From: Paludibacter sp.
GTDB taxonomy: Bacteria; Bacteroidota; Bacteroidia; Bacteroidales; Paludibacteraceae
Direction of reading: 5' to 3'
Assembly (NCBI RefSeq): GCF_009712605.1
Contig: NZ_WASO01000009.1
Coordinates: 207,990-271,989, forward strand
Length of the DNA: 64,000 nucleotides
Shown here: positions 8,390-15,422 of the stretch, one piece after another
How positions within the stretch are numbered: position 1 is the first letter of the stretch
How the letters are laid out: every line of letters begins with the position of its first letter
Notes under the pieces: generated by a model
What the model was told of the DNA's origin: nothing
Seen by the model: only the letters and a program-made list of their open reading frames with translations
Database searches by the model: none
Program-made: the position numbers and the translations under genes

Positions 8390-10192
8390 CTACTGTTTAC
8401 CGAAATAATCGCGCGTTACCATCAAATCAGAAACATTCCAGGCCGATTTGATATGCTCACGGATGTTAGGAGCTGCCGACTGTGCCGCGCCAAACTCATG
8501 CATACGGGCATTGACGGCAAAAGGAGTTTTTTCGGATGCAAAAATACTCGTTCCCAAACCATGCCACTGGTATTTTTGCAAGCCGAGAATGGAAATTAAA
8601 GAAGGATAAATATCGATTTGTCCCATAACCGGAGCGTAAGTTTGTTGCCGGTTTCCATTCACTACGATAAACGGTGTAAGTGCAGTCTCTACATTCCAGC
8701 GTTTGGCATATACCCGCCATTGTGCCGGCTGCCGTTTGTTACAATCATGATCGCCGGTAATAACCAACACCGTATTGGCAAGCAGTCCGCCACTGCGTAA
8801 TCCCTGGACAAACCGGCCAATACATTGATCCACGTAATGAATAGCATTCAGGTAAGCGGCCATATCAGCAGGACAATCGGCCGGTACTTTCAGATAAATG
8901 CGGTCGTTCGGCAATTTATAGGGATCGTGCGAACTTAGCGTAATCATCTGCGCCATAAAAGGCTGTTTAAACGCCTTCAGCTTTTCAACCGACTGAGCCA
9001 AAAAGGTACTATCGGTAAGTCCCATCTCGTAATATTCGTCGCAATTATATTGATCGACAGCAATCAGATCATCGTACCCCAATTGCTTTGTCAAAACGCC
9101 CTGATTCCAAAAAGAGGCATTACCTCCCAGCATTGTATGGGTATTATAACCTTTTTCTTTCAACGCTTTTGCCAATGTAAAATAGGTATTGCGGGCATAC
9201 CGAAAACAAGCAGCTCCGGTATGAGGCGGAAGCATTCCGGCATTGAATATCAGCTGAGCGTCGCTGGAATGTCCACCGTTTACCTGAGGCACCACATGAG
9301 GAGCATACAGGCACGATTCGTCTTTCAACAACCGATTAAGATTGGGTGTAATTTCAGTTCCATTAAGCGAATTCCCAATGGGGAAAGATTCAAGCGACTC
9401 AACAATCAGGAAGATTACATTTTTGCTTCCGACTTCGTGAACCGTCACCGGACTCATATCCTTCTTATTATCCTTCAACCATTTTTCCACAATTCGTTTC
9501 TCCGCCGCTGTCATTTGTGCTTGTTCGTGCAGGAGACTTTTAGCCTGATAAACCCAACAATGAAAAAAGCCATAGGTAGAAGCGCCTTCCACTAAATCGT
9601 ATCGAAACTCATTCTCTTCCGACAGCAAATTACTTACCTGATTCCTATCCTTAAAAAGGTTATAACCAATAGTAATTACAATTGCAGCCAGGACAACCGA
9701 GCCACTTATTGCCCTCAGACGAATCGACTCCGGGATGATTGTTTTGCGAAAGAAGAACAGATAGCTCAATAACAGCAAAACAGATGGAATCGGGAAAAAC
9801 CAGTCGACTTTTCTGAAGGAACCGAGAATACTGTCGCCCAAGCCATTCAGGTTATTCACCATAGTAAATGAGTCGAAAGGCAACAAAGTAAAATAGGTAC
9901 GGTAATATAACAAGTTACTAATGCAGTAAAAGTTGAGCAGAAAAAGCACAACCAATAGAATCTCCTTATGCCTGCGCATTAAAAAATAAGGCAAGGCTAG
10001 GATTAACGCCGATGTAATATGAAGGAAGACCGACGAAGGAATATCCGTACTAATCGGTTGTTCTACAATATCCAGAAACAACCAGAAATTGTAATAAAAA
10101 GCAGTTGTGAACAAGAGAAAAAACAGAAGATTGTAGCGATATGGCAACAAGTTCTGTAAAAGAAATTTACACCGAAGGAAGAAGGTTCTCAT
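8390..10192 (-). CDS. LTA synthase-like sulfatase-fold membrane phosphotransferase
   Basis: The protein has 600 residues from ATG 10192. The TAnnTTTG element at 10223-10230 lies between this ATG and longer in-frame starts, which decides the start. About five membrane segments fall within residues 20-180, followed by an extracytoplasmic alkaline-phosphatase/sulfatase domain (~255-590). Metal ligands of the LtaS/OpgB type are seen as E265 (FLIVESLE) and D481-H482 (ITGDHD). At the position of the LtaS nucleophile Thr there is Ser (S309 in GGHSSDAQ). Family members transfer phosphoglycerol or phosphoethanolamine to envelope glycans or lipids; a Gram-negative target is expected here but not known. 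It is transcribed apart from the upstream aldolase, with a terminator between them. Confidence 0.8.
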   Translation of the reverse strand: MRTFFLRCKFLLQNLLPYRYNLLFFLLFTTAFYYNFWLFLDIVEQPISTDIPSSVFLHITSALILALPYFLMRRHKEILLVVLFLLNFYCISNLLYYRTYFTLLPFDSFTMVNNLNGLGDSILGSFRKVDWFFPIPSVLLLLSYLFFFRKTIIPESIRLRAISGSVVLAAIVITIGYNLFKDRNQVSNLLSEENEFRYDLVEGASTYGFFHCWVYQAKSLLHEQAQMTAAEKRIVEKWLKDNKKDMSPVTVHEVGSKNVIFLIVESLESFPIGNSLNGTEITPNLNRLLKDESCLYAPHVVPQVNGGHSSDAQLIFNAGMLPPHTGAACFRYARNTYFTLAKALKEKGYNTHTMLGGNASFWNQGVLTKQLGYDDLIAVDQYNCDEYYEMGLTDSTFLAQSVEKLKAFKQPFMAQMITLSSHDPYKLPNDRIYLKVPADCPADMAAYLNAIHYVDQCIGRFVQGLRSGGLLANTVLVITGDHDCNKRQPAQWRVYAKRWNVETALTPFIVVNGNRQQTYAPVMGQIDIYPSLISILGLQKYQWHGLGTSIFASEKTPFAVNARMHEFGAAQSAAPNIREHIKSAWNVSDLMVTRDYFGKQ

Positions 10193-10222
10193 CTGATAGT
10201 TTGGGCCCTGATTTTGGCGCGA

Positions 10223-10230
10223 CAAAGATA
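10223..10230 (-). promoter_or_regulatory. TAnnTTTG promoter element (TATCTTTG, minus strand)
   Basis: It lies 30 bp upstream of the ATG at 10192 and downstream of the longer in-frame starts of the LTA-synthase-like gene, so it fixes the likely translation start. Confidence 0.65.
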
Positions 10231-10280
10231 GATACATTTTCGCTTCTTCAATACGAAAATTGGTTAAAAATAAATGCACA

Positions 10281-10314
10281 AAAAAGCTGTTGCACAGGAT
10301 AGTACAACAGCTTT
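10281..10314 (-). terminator. intrinsic terminator after the aldolase gene
   Basis: AAAGCTGTTG and CAACAGCTTT form a 10-bp perfect stem with a 12-nt loop. On the minus strand it is followed by TTTTTT, 20 bp after the aldolase stop codon. Confidence 0.8.
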
Positions 10315-10333
10315 ATATATTGCGATACGAAGA

Positions 10334-11284
10334 CTATTCCAGCACTTCGTTATCGTGCATTTTACGCATAAAAGTCACGAAATCGTTTCTCTGATCAGAA
10401 TCCATCCATTCAAGCCCACTGCGAGGGTGTTCGTTCAATGCACCGGTAATCAGGTAAGGAATGTGATAGCCCCAATCGATACTCTTTTGCATGGGGTGAA
10501 TATGATCCTGAATAGCCTGCAACAGAGGCAACAAACGGTATTTCGGATTCTTGAGAAAAGCAATTAGAATTTCGATCGGACAGTTACCTGCTCCACGACC
10601 TAACCCCATCAGTGTCGCATCCAGCATGGTACAGCCCTCTTTCAAAGCTGTAATGGTATTCGACATAGCCAACTGCATATTGTTGTGTGCATGAATACCA
10701 ATCTCTTTCCCGGGCAAAGCATTAATATATTTGCGTACCAGATGCTCTACCGAATCCACGAACATACTGCCAAAACTATCGACGGCGTAAAATACGGGAA
10801 CGCGTGATTTGGCAATATCTTTCAACGCCTCGTCGAGATCGATTTCATTCACCTTCGACACAGCCATCAGGTTGATACAGGTTTCGTAACCCTTATCCAT
10901 ACAATGATGTGCCAGTTCAACCGCTTTATCCACCTGATGAACATAACAGGCAACACGAATCATATCGAGAACGCTTTCCGATGCCGGTGGAATGTCCGAC
11001 AACTCAATACGACCGATATCGGCCATGGCCGAAAGTTTCAGGTTGGTCTCGTTTTTGCCGACAATGCGCTCCAGGTCTTTCTGATGACAGAATTTCCAGG
11101 GACCCATTACATTGCGATCAAAAGCCTTTTCACTACTCAGGTAACCGATTTCCATATAATCAATTCCGGCTTCCACGCAGGCATTGTAGACTCCGCGTAC
11201 AAAGTCATCGCTAAACTGCCACTTGTTCATCAGACCTCCGTCTCGCACAGTACAGTCCATTACTTTAACGTTCTTCAAGTACAT
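10334..11284 (-). CDS. HMGL-like (DRE-TIM) aldolase domain protein
   Basis: The protein has 316 residues forming one pyruvate-carboxyltransferase/HMG-CoA-lyase-like TIM barrel. The N-terminal catalytic motif is MDCTVRDGG (residues 9-17) and the metal-binding histidines are H198 and H200 (GIHAHNN). Family members cleave or form C-C bonds next to a carbonyl with a divalent metal (for example 4-hydroxy-2-oxovalerate aldolase, isopropylmalate synthase). The protein is shorter than the synthases and lacks a regulatory domain. It starts 39 bp after a PchB-like chorismate mutase on the same strand, so the two are likely an operon in chorismate or 2-oxo-acid chemistry. No standard pathway for this pair is known to me. 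Confidence 0.75.
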   Translation of the reverse strand: MYLKNVKVMDCTVRDGGLMNKWQFSDDFVRGVYNACVEAGIDYMEIGYLSSEKAFDRNVMGPWKFCHQKDLERIVGKNETNLKLSAMADIGRIELSDIPPASESVLDMIRVACYVHQVDKAVELAHHCMDKGYETCINLMAVSKVNEIDLDEALKDIAKSRVPVFYAVDSFGSMFVDSVEHLVRKYINALPGKEIGIHAHNNMQLAMSNTITALKEGCTMLDATLMGLGRGAGNCPIEILIAFLKNPKYRLLPLLQAIQDHIHPMQKSIDWGYHIPYLITGALNEHPRSGLEWMDSDQRNDFVTFMRKMHDNEVLE

Positions 11285-11323
11285 CGTTTTTAATATCTGT
11301 TATTTTAGTTTGTCTTTAATATC

Positions 11324-11620
11324 TTATTTCAGCAATTTCATCTCTTCTTTGATGAAATATTCAATAAGTATGGCATATATCTGCTCAAAAGCCTCTTTAT
11401 CAAGTCCCAACTCCTGAGCCCATTCACCACGAACGCGGATCACTTCGTTTTTGCGATCTTCGGCAACTACACTGACTGCATCCGTTTTAAATTTCACAAT
11501 TTCCTTGACGTACTGAAACCGTTGCGAGAAGAGAGTTATAATCTCTCTGTCAATCGCATCAATTTGAGAACGGATATCTTCTTTACTGGCACATTCAGAC
11601 GGTAATTTTGATAACTTCAT
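11324..11620 (-). CDS. chorismate mutase AroQ-type, PchB (isochorismate-pyruvate lyase)-like
   Basis: The protein is 98 residues, all-helical and AroQ-sized. It has the first-helix pattern IDAIDREI..LFSQR, then YVKEIVKFK, and a C-terminal segment WAQELGLD...IYAILIEYFIKEEMK. By memory this resembles the isochorismate-pyruvate lyase PchB (WAEENGLD..., ..YIAEQIK) more than E. coli chorismate mutase. The likely reaction is chorismate to prephenate, or isochorismate to salicylate plus pyruvate; sequence alone does not decide. It is the first gene of a two-gene unit with the aldolase, behind a TAnnTTTG element with a leader of roughly 100 nt. Confidence 0.75.
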   Translation of the reverse strand: MKLSKLPSECASKEDIRSQIDAIDREIITLFSQRFQYVKEIVKFKTDAVSVVAEDRKNEVIRVRGEWAQELGLDKEAFEQIYAILIEYFIKEEMKLLK

Positions 11621-11725
11621 CGAGTATTCTATTGAATATTTCTAATTTTACTCCGCATTATCAGCTCCCGGCGAATAACAAACGAAATATTATTCATAAA
11701 GTCAAGCCCTATCGCGAAATTGTTA

Positions 11726-11733
11726 CAAAGATA
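11726..11733 (-). promoter_or_regulatory. TAnnTTTG promoter element (TATCTTTG, minus strand)
   Basis: It lies upstream of the chorismate mutase/aldolase pair with a leader of roughly 100 nt. The 11621-11907 divergent gap holds this, the opposing element at 11877, and no gene. Confidence 0.55.
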
Positions 11734-11876
11734 ATAGAATTTCGCCATTCAGGTATAATTTGTCAATTATTTAATCGATTATTCTTACAATTAATAAGCA
11801 TTACGACAAAAAACGCTTGAAATAAAATTCATCACAACTTGCATGTATTTTGAACATGAATCCATTCAAATCTTCC

Positions 11877-11884
11877 TAAATTTG
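11877..11884 (+). promoter_or_regulatory. TAnnTTTG promoter element (TAAATTTG)
   Basis: It ends 23 bp before the GH16 start codon at 11908 and gives a short leader typical of Bacteroidota. Confidence 0.6.
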
Positions 11885-11907
11885 CAAACCAACAAACCGG
11901 ATTAAAC

Positions 11908-12783
11908 ATGAAAACACTACTCTGCTTTTTAATTTGTCTATCAACTTCTACAATTCAAGCATTTGGAATCTCTCCCTACGCTCCCGATTTTTCAAAGCCG
12001 AAACCACTTGCTGGCATGAAACTGGTTTTCAACGAAGAGTTTAATAAAAACGGCAAACCCGACTCCTGTATATGGTCATATGAAAACGGATTCAAACGCA
12101 ACCAGGAACTACAATGGTATCAGAGCGATAATGCTTACTGCAGAAATGGATGTCTGATCATCGAAGGTCGCAAAGAAAGCCGCCCTAATCCGATCTATAA
12201 AGAAGGCAGCTCCGACTGGAGAACCAGCCGCAAAGAAATTCAATACACCTCAGCAAGCATTCAAACTGCCGGAAAGAAAAGCTGGCTTTTCGGACGCTTC
12301 GAGATACGTGCCCGAATCGATACCGCAACCGGATCGTGGCCGGCCATCTGGACTCTTGGCTCCGGTCGTGAATGGCCTTCGTGCGGAGAAATCGACCTGA
12401 TGGAATTTTATCGACCGCAAGGAATTCCGACCATTTTAGCCAACGTTGCCTGGGGCACTGACGTCCGCTACAAAGCAAAATGGAATTCGGTCAGAAAAGC
12501 CATTGCCCCGTTCATTACTAAAGACAAAAACTGGCCCTGCAAGTTTCACGTATGGCGTATGGACTGGACCAAAGAGTACATAAAGCTCTATATTGACGAC
12601 ATTCTCCTCAACACCACATTGTTAAGCGAAACCATCAACCCGGACGGCAGTAATCCGTTCCTTCAACCACAATATCTGTTGCTCAATCTGGCTCTTGGAA
12701 GCAATGGCAGAGACCCGGCAAACAGCATCTTCCCCATTAAATACGAAGTGGATTATGTAAGAATTTACCAACAGGCACAATAA
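11908..12783 (+). CDS. secreted glycoside hydrolase family 16 (beta-glucanase/laminarinase-like)
   Basis: The protein has 291 residues with signal peptide MKTLLCFLICLSTSTIQA. A single GH16 jelly-roll domain spans ~35-290. The retaining-mechanism motif E-I-D-x-x-E is intact: E161 nucleophile, D163, E166 acid/base (CGEIDLMEF). Upstream it has FNEEF, ELQWY and SWPAIWTLG, which line the sugar cleft in this family. The beta-bulge form EIDLME points to the laminarinase/lichenase/agarase side of GH16; beta-1,3-glucan is a reasonable but unproven substrate. It stands alone, with its own promoter and no SusC/D next to it. Confidence 0.88.
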   Translation: MKTLLCFLICLSTSTIQAFGISPYAPDFSKPKPLAGMKLVFNEEFNKNGKPDSCIWSYENGFKRNQELQWYQSDNAYCRNGCLIIEGRKESRPNPIYKEGSSDWRTSRKEIQYTSASIQTAGKKSWLFGRFEIRARIDTATGSWPAIWTLGSGREWPSCGEIDLMEFYRPQGIPTILANVAWGTDVRYKAKWNSVRKAIAPFITKDKNWPCKFHVWRMDWTKEYIKLYIDDILLNTTLLSETINPDGSNPFLQPQYLLLNLALGSNGRDPANSIFPIKYEVDYVRIYQQAQ

Positions 12784-12868
12784 ATTTTCTTTCCATAATT
12801 TGAACATTTTTTACATTCAGATTGTATCTTCGTTGCATCGGAACATCAACCATAAATGATTAATCACC

Positions 12869-14206
12869 ATGCAAGTAGAACAAGTCCTCAACGATCTGAA
12901 GCAACGGTTTCCAAACGAACCCGAGTATCATCAAGCTGTAGAAGAGGTACTACTTTCAATCGAAGATGTGTATAATGCCCATCCCGAATTTGAAGCTCAA
13001 AACATCATCGAACGCATATGCATACCGGATCGCATCTTTACTTTCCGTGTAAGCTGGGTCGACGACAAAGGCAAGGTACGTACCAACATGGCTTATCGTG
13101 TTCAACACAACAATGCCATCGGACCCTACAAAGGAGGAATGCGTTTTCACGCCTCCGTTACTCTCTCTATTCTTAAGTTCCTTGCTTTTGAACAAACCTT
13201 CAAAAATGCACTCACCACGCTACCTATGGGCGGTGCCAAAGGTGGATCGGATTTCAGCACTGAGGGCAAATCGGATGGAGAAATCATGCGTTTCTGTCAG
13301 GCATTCATGACCGAATTGTGGCGTCACATCGGCCCCGAAACTGATGTACCGGCCGGTGACATCGGAGTCGGTGCACGTGAAGTGGCCTACATGTATGGCA
13401 TGTACAAAAAGCTGGCCCGCGAAAATACCGGAACCTTTACCGGCAAAGGACTCGAATTCGGGGGATCGCTGATTCGACCTGAAGCAACCGGTTACGGCAA
13501 CATCTATTTTTTGATGAACATGTTGAAACGCAAAGGGATTACCGATCTAAGCGGTCAAACCATCGCCATTTCGGGATCTGGTAATGTGGCAACCTATACT
13601 GCACAAAAAGCTTTAGAGTTGGGAGGAAAAGTCGTGACAATGTCGGACAGCAACGGTTATATATATGATCCGGACGGTATCAACAAGCAAAAGTTAGATT
13701 ACATATTCGATTTGAAGAATATCCGACGGGGACGCATCCACGAATATGCCGACACATACGGTTGCAAATATGTTGCCGATGATACGCCATGGAAAGAAAA
13801 ATGCACCATCGCCCTACCCTCTGCCACACAGAATGAAATCACCGAAGAAGACGCAATTGCATTGGTAAACAATGGCTGTATTGCCGTATCCGAAGGTGCC
13901 AATATGCCAAGTACTCCCGAAGCTATCGAGGTTTTCCTGAAAAACAAAATTATGTTCGCCCCGGGCAAAGCAGCCAATGCCGGTGGTGTTTCCGTTTCGG
14001 GACTGGAAATGAGTCAGAATTCCATGAAGCTCAGCTGGCCGAAAGAAGAAGTAGACCAACGCTTACAACACATTATGGCCAGTATTCATGATGCCTGTGT
14101 AAAATATGGCACCGAATCCGATGGTTATGTGAATTACCAGAAAGGAGCCAATATTGCCGGTTTCATGAAAGTAGCAAGAGCTATGATGGCACAGGGAATC
14201 CTTTGA
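12869..14206 (+). CDS. gdhA: NADP-type glutamate dehydrogenase
   Basis: The 445-residue length matches the hexameric NADP-linked enzyme of E. coli (447). It catalyses reductive amination of 2-oxoglutarate with ammonia, the main ammonium-assimilating route in Bacteroidales. Visible motifs are GPYKGGMRF (substrate Lys88), PMGGAKGGSDF with catalytic Lys124, the PAGDIGVGARE segment, and the Rossmann glycine motif SGSGNVA (near residue 235). A weak promoter-like TATCTTCG lies about 36 bp upstream. A clear terminator follows, so it is monocistronic. Confidence 0.95.
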   Translation: MQVEQVLNDLKQRFPNEPEYHQAVEEVLLSIEDVYNAHPEFEAQNIIERICIPDRIFTFRVSWVDDKGKVRTNMAYRVQHNNAIGPYKGGMRFHASVTLSILKFLAFEQTFKNALTTLPMGGAKGGSDFSTEGKSDGEIMRFCQAFMTELWRHIGPETDVPAGDIGVGAREVAYMYGMYKKLARENTGTFTGKGLEFGGSLIRPEATGYGNIYFLMNMLKRKGITDLSGQTIAISGSGNVATYTAQKALELGGKVVTMSDSNGYIYDPDGINKQKLDYIFDLKNIRRGRIHEYADTYGCKYVADDTPWKEKCTIALPSATQNEITEEDAIALVNNGCIAVSEGANMPSTPEAIEVFLKNKIMFAPGKAANAGGVSVSGLEMSQNSMKLSWPKEEVDQRLQHIMASIHDACVKYGTESDGYVNYQKGANIAGFMKVARAMMAQGIL

Positions 14207-14240
14207 GAATAATGAATAATAAATGGTTAACGGTTAATAG

Positions 14241-14272
14241 AACCGCCCGGAGAAATTCGGGCGGTTTTCGTT
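14241..14272 (+). terminator. intrinsic terminator of gdhA
   Basis: AACCGCCCG and CGGGCGGTT make a 9-bp perfect GC-rich stem with an 8-nt loop, followed by TTTCGTTTGTTTTTT. Confidence 0.85.
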
Positions 14273-14280
14273 TGTTTTTT

Positions 14281-14303
14281 GTAGAGCCGCATTGCATGCG
14301 GCT
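14281..14303 (+). repeat. REP sequence 1 (GTAG + hairpin)
   Basis: GTAG followed by AGCCGCAT-TGC-ATGCGGCT (the hairpin shares the terminal AG), a perfect 8-bp stem with a 3-nt loop. The 5' GTAG tetranucleotide is the usual recognition mark of RAYT-linked REPs. Confidence 0.85.
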
Positions 14304-14324
14304 AATAATTCGTAGGGTCATCCT

Positions 14325-14347
14325 GTAGAGCCACATTGCATGTGGCT
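14325..14347 (+). repeat. REP sequence 2 (variant stem)
   Basis: Same form as REP 1 but with AGCCACAT/ATGTGGCT. The change on one arm is compensated on the other, so the hairpin is preserved. Confidence 0.85.
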
Positions 14348-14378
14348 CACATTATTCGCTGGTTTGGTCTGTTTTTTG

Positions 14379-14401
14379 AGCCGCATGCAATGCGGCTCTA
14401 C
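14379..14401 (-). repeat. REP sequence 3 (inverted orientation)
   Basis: Exact reverse complement of REP 1. It forms an inverted pair with REP 2 across a 31-bp spacer. Confidence 0.85.
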
Positions 14402-14461
14402 AGGAGTAATTAAACATTTTGAATACCAATCAAATGCCATTTTGTTCTCCAGCCATTGGGG

Positions 14462-15037
14462 TTATTCTATATTTTGATAAAATGTATCAAATTCCCAATT
14501 TTCGACATTGGTGGCAATGTAATAGGCAATACGTGCATGTTCAAAATCGTCACGAATAATATGATCGTGGAAACGGGTTTGCCAGCCAAACAACGGTTCA
14601 ATCTCACGTGCTCGACTTGTAACTACTCCCTTAAACCCACGAATAATAGCAGAAAGACTTTTCGATTGCGAGCCAAAACCATTGGAACGCCTGGATATGC
14701 CGGAAACTGGAGCAGCAATGCTATCCATAGCATCTTTAGAACGAACATTGTATTTATTTTCTCCAATAATGACAATGGCGTGAAAGTGGTTGGGCATGAT
14801 AACATATTCGTCCATTATCAGGTTCATATCGGCGCGTACATTAAAGCTTCGCTTCCATTCTTCATCCACAATCTGGCCTATTGCCGATAATGTCATTTTT
14901 CGGTTTGCTATATCTCCCAAAAACTGATTCCTATTTTGGGTACAAATGGTTATGAAATACGCAGCCTCATGCTTATAATTCCACCAACCGGCACGAGCCG
15001 TCGGAATCCGATATCTTCCCTGATATTTTTCAGCCAT
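14462..15037 (-). CDS. REP-associated tyrosine transposase (RAYT, Y1_Tnp/IS200-like)
   Basis: The protein has 191 residues forming a single-domain Y1 transposase of the TnpA-REP group. The HUH motif is MPNHFHAIVI (H84, H86). The C-terminal helix FEHARIAYYIATNV carries the candidate catalytic tyrosine Tyr172 (Tyr173 adjacent). The frame is intact. Three REP hairpins lie on each side, all with the GTAG mark, as expected for the DNA this enzyme cleaves and rejoins. RAYTs are usually single-copy domesticated enzymes that spread REPs rather than themselves. There is a ~25-residue low-similarity stretch after the HUH motif (~95-120). No passenger genes are present. Confidence 0.88.
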   Translation of the reverse strand: MAEKYQGRYRIPTARAGWWNYKHEAAYFITICTQNRNQFLGDIANRKMTLSAIGQIVDEEWKRSFNVRADMNLIMDEYVIMPNHFHAIVIIGENKYNVRSKDAMDSIAAPVSGISRRSNGFGSQSKSLSAIIRGFKGVVTSRAREIEPLFGWQTRFHDHIIRDDFEHARIAYYIATNVENWEFDTFYQNIE

Positions 15038-15065
15038 AAATAATTGTTTTGTTTATTCATTTTCC

Positions 15066-15088
15066 GTAGAGCCGCATTGCATGCGGCT
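15066..15088 (+). repeat. REP sequence 4
   Basis: Identical to REP 1. It pairs in inverted orientation with REP 5 across a 31-bp spacer, the same spacer length as REP 2/3. Confidence 0.85.
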
Positions 15089-15119
15089 TATATAGTTTGC
15101 TGGTTGTGTTTGTTTTTTT

Positions 15120-15142
15120 AGCCGCATACAATGCGGCTCTAC
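15120..15142 (-). repeat. REP sequence 5 (inverted orientation)
   Basis: Stem as in REP 3 but with loop ACA instead of GCA (plus-strand reading). It ends in CTAC, the complement of the GTAG mark. Confidence 0.85.
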
Positions 15143-15168
15143 TGTAATGTTTGGGTATTCTGTTTTTT

Positions 15169-15191
15169 AGCCACATACAATGTGGCTCTAC
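15169..15191 (-). repeat. REP sequence 6 (inverted, variant stem)
   Basis: AGCCACAT-ACA-ATGTGGCT followed by CTAC. It carries the same compensated stem variant as REP 2, making the two flanks near mirror images. The 15192-15370 stretch that follows is AT-rich with no gene. Confidence 0.85.
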
Positions 15192-15370
15192 TACTGCGAT
15201 AACAAATTACAGATTATGAATTATTCGCTAAATATAAAATCTTCCAAAAACAAATCTCAAATGTAAATCTTAATTTTTCAACTAACAACAACTCTATTTT
15301 TATAAATTGCATCAATAGCTCTATTGAAACATTAAATAACATTTTTATTGCAAAGAGATGACTAGGCACG

Positions 15371-15378
15371 TATATTTG
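15371..15378 (+). promoter_or_regulatory. TAnnTTTG promoter element (TATATTTG)
   Basis: An exact -7 match 44 bp before the ATG at 15423. A TTG at 15348-15350 lies 20 bp upstream, which fits the -33 spacing. Confidence 0.65.
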
Positions 15379-15422
15379 CAACCAAAAAACAACATACTAC
15401 AAAAAACATAAACCTTATATCA

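Noticed and set aside
10193-10279. Longer N-terminus for the LTA-synthase-like protein
   Set aside because: A TAnnTTTG promoter element lies inside the extension, which also begins with GTG and has no membrane or signal character.
14284-14401. GC-rich hairpins taken as transcription terminators
   Set aside because: They carry GTAG marks, occur six times around the transposase and mostly lack T tracts, so they are REPs. The true gdhA terminator is at 14241-14272.
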